In this document: one piece after another, positions 59,735 to 64,000 of the stretch
Numbering within the stretch: position 1 is the first letter of the stretch
How the letters are laid out: the number at the start of each line of letters is the position of its first letter
Assembly (NCBI GenBank): GCA_947382645.1
Contig: CANDAE010000019.1
Coordinates: 4,029-68,028 of the forward strand
Origin: Suilimivivens sp009774465
GTDB taxonomy: Bacteria > Bacillota > Clostridia > Lachnospirales > Lachnospiraceae
DNA: 64,000 bases
Reading direction: 5' to 3'
The notes under the pieces: generated by a model
The model's input: only the letters and a program-made list of their open reading frames with translations
Databases searched by the model: none
What the model was told of the DNA's origin: nothing
Translations under genes and position numbers: made by a program

Positions 59735-60067
59735 TTAACCTTTCATTCCAAATGTCCGATATAGCCACGCTCTACTGTCCACCATCATATGTAATATCCT
59801 TACAATTATTACCGATTTTTCCTCTACCACATAATAAATTTTATAATTCTTATAATAATCCATACGAACACCCAAATCCGCCAATACTGGATCATCATCT
59901 AACTCATTACGCTCTGGAAAATTCTGTAGTTTGTTTATCTGTTTACGGATACCTTGTACTGTGTTAACTGCCGCAATAGGATTTTTTAAATCAAATGCAA
60001 TATAGTCAGCAGCAAACTCCAAATCCTGCTCTGCCAAATCAGATATTTCAATTTTATACTTTTGCAT
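59735..60067 (-). CDS. RelE/ParE-type toxin
   Basis: 110 residues starting MQKYKIEISDLAEQDLEFAADYIAF, the usual ParE/RelE opening, and ending with DYYKNYKIYYVVEEKSVIIVRILHMMVDSRAWL. RelE members cut ribosome-bound mRNA; ParE members inhibit gyrase; which applies is not clear. The ATG at 60067 overlaps the antitoxin gene by 14 bp, a common toxin-antitoxin layout. A longer reading starting 27 bases earlier lies inside the antitoxin. Confidence 0.9.
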   Translation of the reverse strand: MQKYKIEISDLAEQDLEFAADYIAFDLKNPIAAVNTVQGIRKQINKLQNFPERNELDDDPVLADLGVRMDYYKNYKIYYVVEEKSVIIVRILHMMVDSRAWLYRTFGMKG

Positions 60068-60221
60068 TCGTATACTTTTTCTCCAATCTATCACAAACCG
60101 TGTTAAAATCCTTCGTCTGTCCTTCTCTTGCCTGCCTTAACCTATCCATCACACTCTGCCTTACTTCTATCTGCTGTTGTTCCAAGGTTTCCGCATAAAT
60201 TTTCTTACCTGCAACTTCCAT
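60054..60221 (-). CDS. Small antitoxin paired with the RelE/ParE toxin
   Basis: 55 residues: MEVAGKKIYAETLEQQQIEV, then RQSVMDRLRQAREGQTKDFN, then TVCDRLEKKYTNAKV. Strong GGAGG site seven bases before the ATG. Helical and charged, the right size and place for an antitoxin, with overlap into the toxin. I do not recognise the DNA-binding type. Confidence 0.8.
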   Translation of the reverse strand: MEVAGKKIYAETLEQQQIEVRQSVMDRLRQAREGQTKDFNTVCDRLEKKYTNAKV

Positions 60222-60639
60222 GCGATTTACCTCCTTCCAAATATAAAAAACTCTGAATCTGTTTCACTATTATTATATCCACTTTTTCATTTATTCACAA
60301 CCTTCTTTTATCATTGGCATCCTATTTTATTAATATCTCATCTTTGCACATACCATTTCTACTATTTTGATTGCTTTTATTTCTATTTAATATTTTCATA
60401 TTTTTTTGCAAATACCCCATGCACCACTACCAGTACATGGGATATTCCATCATATACCACCAGAGAATTGCTGTTCTTTCCTACTTTTTCCACTCCGGTA
60501 TATATGTTCCATATTCAGTTTTTTCTCCTCAACAAATCAAAAATTTAACCTCTCCCATACCTGCAAAAAACCTGTTGCCAACACCTTTAGAGGACGCGCA
60601 AATGCCCTGTTTATCGGGTTTCTAAGAATTCATTCCAGC
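60222..60639. other. Intergenic region upstream of the toxin-antitoxin pair
   Basis: No gene seen. AT-rich, with a short hairpin CCCATG/CATGGG around 60417-60442. It ends at the 99-bp repeat. Confidence 0.5.
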
Positions 60640-60738
60640 ATACTTATCCTCCCTCGGAGGGTATATCCTCCCCTAAGGAAGCCTTTAGGACTGCGGATGG
60701 CGCGGTTTTAGGGGCTTCCGCTATGTTTAAGGGCTTTA
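60640..60738. repeat. 99-bp interspersed repeat, copy 2
   Basis: Single mismatch to 57678-57776 (C at 60721 for T at 57759). Further similarity to 60754 after a small gap. It lies over the last bases of the broken gene at 60736-60966, while copy 1 lies over the end of the XRE remnant. Confidence 0.9.
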
Positions 60739-60966
60739 GATTTTGGGGTGTTGCCACACCCTTTCCGCTTCTTCCAAATCACTGATTTTTAAATCAGATA
60801 AGCCTAACAGAATATTTATAAAAGGCTTGTTCGGCATAGTTAAAGCAGTGGCTTGAAATACAGCCTGTAAGGGAACATCCAGTTTCCCACATCTTTCCTC
60901 TAAGTTGCTTATCCTTTCTTCCAGTTCCATATCTTGTATGAGTAATGTCACCTATACAGCTTTCAC
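60736..60966 (-). pseudogene. Small gene interrupted by an in-frame TAG
   Basis: A good ribosome site (AAAGGAG) precedes a GTG at 60966, but the fifth codon is TAG (60952-60954) and the frame then goes on as VTLLIQDMELEERISNLEERCGKLDVPLQAVF to a stop at 60736. The rest looks like a coiled-coil small protein. Probably inactivated; restart at the following GTG or the ATG at residue 8 is possible. Function unknown. Confidence 0.5.
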
Positions 60967-61048
60967 GTCAATCTCCTTTATTTTCTATTCCTATCAGTGC
61001 CTCCATATCACACTTTCCCTGCCTGTATGCAATTATTTCACAGACATC

Positions 61049-61240
61049 CTATGTTGCATAAACAGCATTTTGGCAATCTCTAATCATTTGCAGTTGATCT
61101 TCTGACAAATTTTTCTCTAATCTGCCAAACAATTCGTTTTCTCTCTTTAGAGCTTCCTTATATTCAATATCCCGGCAATAAAAGCGACCTAACCCCTCCG
61201 TCAGATTAGGCTGCATATCATTTAAGAATTCTGTATACAC
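61049..61240 (-). CDS. Small DUF6809-like protein, possibly truncated
   Basis: 63 residues: LGRFYCRDIEYKEALKRENELFGRLEKNLSEDQLQMIRDCQNAVY. The arrangement resembles small Lachnospiraceae proteins (about 90-100 residues, DUF6809 type) that end with an FxxGFxxGxRLM tail, which is absent here. GTG start with AGGAGA in front. Likely a shortened copy. Confidence 0.5.
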   Translation of the reverse strand: MYTEFLNDMQPNLTEGLGRFYCRDIEYKEALKRENELFGRLEKNLSEDQLQMIRDCQNAVYAT

Positions 61241-61702
61241 TGTAATTCTCCTCTGGTGTATCGATATAGACCTCCTTTAACTGTGAAGTAGGGAATTTAT
61301 TTGAGATACAGGAAAAATAGGAAAAAGACTTTCATGTTACCAGTACTTACTCTAAAAACACAAATATTCAGCCAGATAATATTGTTCGTACAATAATTGT
61401 GTATCTGCTTCCAGTTCATCTCTGCTGATTAGTAAAATGAAATCCTGCTATACAGTCTTATAGGGCAGGACAAAGTATCTAAAACCTATTCTTTTCCGAA
61501 ATTATATGTCAGCTACCGCAAGCCGAGGGCGGGCAAGGCAGATGATAATTAAACGGAATAAGGAAAATATTTAGAAAATATTGTTTTATTTTAGTAGACT
61601 GAAAAATTGATTGGTTTAGTTATTATCAACATTACGTTGCTTTGCATGAAATGCAATAAACATTATAATCTAAACATAATAAATAAGCTTTTGGAGGTTA
61701 AT
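61241..61702. other. Intergenic gap before the HTH-FHIPEP gene
   Basis: No gene seen. AT-rich, except for a GC-rich patch at about 61512-61545 (ACCGCAAGCCGAGGGCGGG) of unknown origin. The promoter of the HTH gene is likely in its last 100 bases. Confidence 0.5.
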
Positions 61703-62440
61703 ATGCAAAATAGTATCGGAGAAACAATTTGTCAATATAGACAAATGCGAAAAATGACGCAGGAGGAATTTGCATCAAGAATTGGCGTGACAGCACAAGC
61801 GGTAAGCAAATGGGAAAGAGGAAATGGACTTCCAGACATCTCTTTGTTGGCAGGAATATGTAAAGTTTTAGGTATTTCTGCAAATATGTTAATAGGAACT
61901 GACGAAAAAGTAGTAGAAAATGGAGATATTACTGCGGAACGAGAAATTAGAAATAATATGATAGCAGAACCGTTAGTTTTAGAATTTGGAGTTGGTTTAA
62001 TATCATTTATAATGGCAGGGCTTGAAACGGACTATGTAAATAAGAAAAGAATTTCACTTGTTAAAAAAACAGGGAAGTTAATGCCTGTTTTGCGTGTTAG
62101 AGATAATACAGAAATGAATGAAAACGAATATAGGGTGATTTCTTTTGACAAGGTTGTGTTTACTTCCGTTATTAGCGGAAAAGAGGAAAATCCATATGAA
62201 AAGATAATAGATGATGTTGTGGAAACTTGTGATAAGTTTTATGCCATGATTCTAAATAAAAATCTCGTGAAAGTAATGATAGATAATGTATCAGAACTAT
62301 ATCCCGGAGTTGTAGATGATATTATTCCGTCTAAGATATCCTGCCTACAAATAAAACAAGAACTTACGAGATTAGTTGAAGAAGGAAAGCCTATTCGCAA
62401 TTTTTTAGGGATTCTTGAGGATATGGAAAAGAATTTATAG
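61703..62440 (+). CDS. XRE helix-turn-helix protein fused to an FHIPEP/FlhA-like C-terminal domain
   Basis: 245 residues. Residues 1-66 are an XRE DNA-binding domain: ICQYRQMRKMTQEEFASRIG, VTAQAVSKWERGNGLPDISL. Residues about 90-245 resemble the cytoplasmic domain of FlhA: EPLVLEFGVGLISFIM (FlhA has DPLELEVGYGLIPLV-like), KLMPVLRVRDNTEMNENEYRV (like PPIRIRDNLQLPPNEYRI) and SELYPGVVDDIIPSKISCLQ, then LVEEGKPIRNFLGILEDM (like the end of FlhA). No membrane part. The start is the ATG after TGGAGG. The parallel is from memory and should be tested. Confidence 0.8.
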   Translation: MQNSIGETICQYRQMRKMTQEEFASRIGVTAQAVSKWERGNGLPDISLLAGICKVLGISANMLIGTDEKVVENGDITAEREIRNNMIAEPLVLEFGVGLISFIMAGLETDYVNKKRISLVKKTGKLMPVLRVRDNTEMNENEYRVISFDKVVFTSVISGKEENPYEKIIDDVVETCDKFYAMILNKNLVKVMIDNVSELYPGVVDDIIPSKISCLQIKQELTRLVEEGKPIRNFLGILEDMEKNL

Positions 62441-62467
62441 ATTCTGTAAAGACCATATTGTGTGTAA

Positions 62468-62842
62468 TCAAAAATATCCGAAAGAACAGCCCTGCAGTCA
62501 GCCGACAATGCAGAGAAGTTCATTGCAACAAGGAAGATAGACAGCTTTGAAAGCCTTGCGAAATTCACAGCGGATAAGGAACAGAGATACCAAAAGTTGG
62601 AAACGGTACATCTTTCAAAAAGGCAGAAATTAAACCGACTAAAGGAACTGTCAAAAATGTATGCCCTTTATGCGCCAATCCAAGCAACCTATAAAGAGAG
62701 CCAGTCACTCAAAGGATTTGCGAAAATAAAATTTAATAAAGAGCATAAACATTTTTTGAAAAAGGAAAACCCAGCAAAGACAGTATTTTACATTGTGGAG
62801 AAATCCGGCATATACATTTGTCAAATAAAGTGTGTAAATTAA
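62468..62842 (+). pseudogene. C-terminal fragment of a mobilisation (relaxase-like) protein
   Basis: An open frame begins right after a stop at 62465 and lacks a start. It reads ALQSADNAEKFIATRKIDSFE, then SLAKFTADKEQRYQKLETVH, then KLNRLKELSKMYALYAPIQA. This rhythm resembles the tail of relaxase/mobilisation proteins of Firmicute integrative elements. The upstream enzyme domain is missing. Probably a leftover of an excised or decayed element. Confidence 0.45.
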
Positions 62843-62891
62843 TTTGAAAGGCATGGGAACCATACCTTCCAAATGGCTTATTCTTTGAAGC

Positions 62892-63107
62892 TTAATTTCT
62901 CTTCCTGATACAGCGGGCAAATAACTGCTGCATCCTTTTGTAATTGCATAAAAAGGAATCCTCACTTGCCTTTAACATTTCTTCCCTGCTGACTTTTGCA
63001 AAATTTATCACATAACCTGCATGGAGTGCTAATGTCCTGATAAACTCACGCTGGCAGCGCCCGTTGCCTTCTGGGAATGGTACGATGGAAATACAAAAAC
63101 TATTCAT
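62892..63107 (-). pseudogene. Fic domain fragment without the catalytic His
   Basis: Coding for NSFCISIVPFPEGNGRCQREF then IRTLALHAGYVINFAKVSREE. Fic proteins carry HPFxxGNGRxxR; here Val replaces the essential His and only the second half of the domain exists. It starts within the end of the next gene, so no own start is visible. Inactive remnant of a Fic AMP transferase. Confidence 0.7.
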
Positions 63108-64000
63108 AAACTTCCCAGTAGCCGTATCGTTTACCACCCTTGCGCTCAATCGTGCCTCTGCTCTTTAATACCTCCAAACCTCTCTGAATTGTTCGTCTAT
63201 TGACAGATAACTGCCTGGCCATATCAGTGGTAGTAATAGATGCATTTTTTTTAATCAAATTTAGTATTTTTATTTCTATTGTGACATCCTTTGTGACATC
63301 TTTTAGGACATTTAGGGCTTTGGCATCCGATACTTTAGCACTTTGGAGGGCAGAAAATTTCACCATGATATCTTCACCATGAACAATATACTCAGGATCA
63401 TCCACCCCAAGATTTTTGCACGCATCCCGAATCTTCTGAATACCTCGTCCCCAACTTTCAATATATCCTGCACGATAAAACACTTTTGCAACATCAGGAT
63501 TGTATGGCTTTGATACATGGGTGCTTAAAAGTGTTTCTACTGTCCAACCAAAGGGCAACATACTACAATTACTGACATACATGGCATCATCCTCAATGCG
63601 TATCTGCACTGGAACATTATCGGCCCAATTACAATGGATCAAAGCATTAAAAACGGCTTCTCTTACGGCATCACGAGCAAAAGGATAGGTTTCTACTCTT
63701 GTTTCTTTGTAATATGAAATTGCCGCTTTCAAATATTTTAAGTAAATCAGATCAATCACCCTGTCTGCCAAAATAAGCAAAGAACCATGCACTTCATCCT
63801 GATACAATAGCTCACTGCCTTCAAATTTTCCAATTTTCACATAGCATCCACCAATAATCTTTTCTGGGTTGCGGTAAAAACACAATGCCCCTGCGCGTTT
63901 AAGTTTTCCATCTACTACTAAATCCAGTTTTTCCAACAGCTCGATATTCGCAATATCCAAATCTTCTTTTGTCATTCGCCCGCTTCGCAAGGCCTCTCTT
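63100..64000 (-). CDS. ATP-binding transcriptional regulator-like protein (AlbA/HATPase_c_4 type), partial
   Basis: The last 300 residues; the gene runs off the right edge. The part visible has GALCFYRNPEKIIGGCYVKIGKF, then a GHKL-like HATPase_c_4 module (YPFARDAVREAVFNALIHCNW, IRIEDDAMYVSNCSMLP, NPDVAKVFYRAGYIESWGRGIQKI) and a C-terminal winged helix (NASITTTDMARQLSVNRRTIQRGLEVLKSRGTIERKGGKRYGYWEV). The family is often annotated as RecG-like helicase or AlbA_2 regulator and is common in mobile regions. It abuts the Fic remnant. Confidence 0.85.
   Translation of the reverse strand, partial: REALRSGRMTKEDLDIANIELLEKLDLVVDGKLKRAGALCFYRNPEKIIGGCYVKIGKFEGSELLYQDEVHGSLLILADRVIDLIYLKYLKAAISYYKETRVETYPFARDAVREAVFNALIHCNWADNVPVQIRIEDDAMYVSNCSMLPFGWTVETLLSTHVSKPYNPDVAKVFYRAGYIESWGRGIQKIRDACKNLGVDDPEYIVHGEDIMVKFSALQSAKVSDAKALNVLKDVTKDVTIEIKILNLIKKNASITTTDMARQLSVNRRTIQRGLEVLKSRGTIERKGGKRYGYWEVYE

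Noticed and set aside
1..64000. tRNA or rRNA genes
   Set aside because: None noticed in the intergenic regions on reading; a tRNA scan was not possible.

Overview
The window is a low-to-moderate GC bacterial chromosome segment (by eye about 40-45% GC) that looks like an anaerobic gut Firmicute, most likely Lachnospiraceae. Pointers are the infC-rpmI-rplT operon behind an L20-type attenuator and with an ATT start, a threonyl-tRNA synthetase behind a T-box, DUF1540 and C_GCAxxG_C_C proteins, an Rpn nuclease and a TnpW-like protein. The organism is inferred; no marker fixes a species.

Layout. (1) 1-6548: a minus-strand operon with a BMP-type nucleoside ABC transporter, an MtnA-like isomerase, a class II aldolase and a nucleoside phosphorylase, read away from a DeoR regulator; three copies of a CCACAAAA site lie in the divergent promoter region. 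Together these read as uptake of a nucleoside, phosphorolysis, isomerisation to a ketose-1-phosphate and cleavage to DHAP plus an aldehyde. (2) 6571-9660: pepD between copies of a small palindromic repeat, then the translation operon. (3) 9874-14184: an L-fucose-isomerase-like protein, a SorC regulator, a NifS-like cysteine desulfurase and a GntR regulator. (4) 14447-25095: a phosphosignalling cluster with two zinc-ribbon Ser/Thr kinases (one carrying an extracellular repeat domain), a lipoprotein protease fused to FHA, two PP2C phosphatases, an FHA protein, a DUF805-FHA protein and an unknown neighbour. (5) 25282-34108: a sugar-acid operon with UlaG lactonase, a TctCBA transporter, a propeller-like protein, an AraD/UlaF epimerase, a UlaE/IolO-like epimerase and a split transketolase, behind a clear promoter and operator pair. 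(6) 34439-41751: a DUF2461 protein, an ECF sigma factor, a lipoprotein, a DUF1540 protein, a GT-C membrane enzyme, thrS and its T-box. (7) 41805-43387: a small mobile-element remnant. (8) 43756-56065: an exopolysaccharide operon with a processive GT2 synthase, a BcsB-like partner, a DUF2334 protein, a degenerate GGDEF protein, WecB, two large multi-spanning membrane proteins and a thioredoxin-glycosidase-like fusion. (9) 56509-64000: two small metal-binding proteins, then an accessory zone with an ApeA-type HEPN defence protein, a RelE/ParE toxin-antitoxin pair, a 99-bp duplicated repeat, broken genes (XRE, relaxase-like, Fic, one with an in-frame stop), an HTH protein fused to what looks like the FlhA/FHIPEP cytoplasmic domain, and a truncated ATP-binding regulator at the edge.

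The most unusual items are the kinase/FHA/PP2C/protease cluster, the HTH-FHIPEP fusion, the synthase-type exopolysaccharide operon with its thioredoxin-glycosidase fusion, and a structured extragenic repeat whose stems appear to covary between its two copies. Everything rests on reading the sequence and on remembered family motifs; no database search was run.
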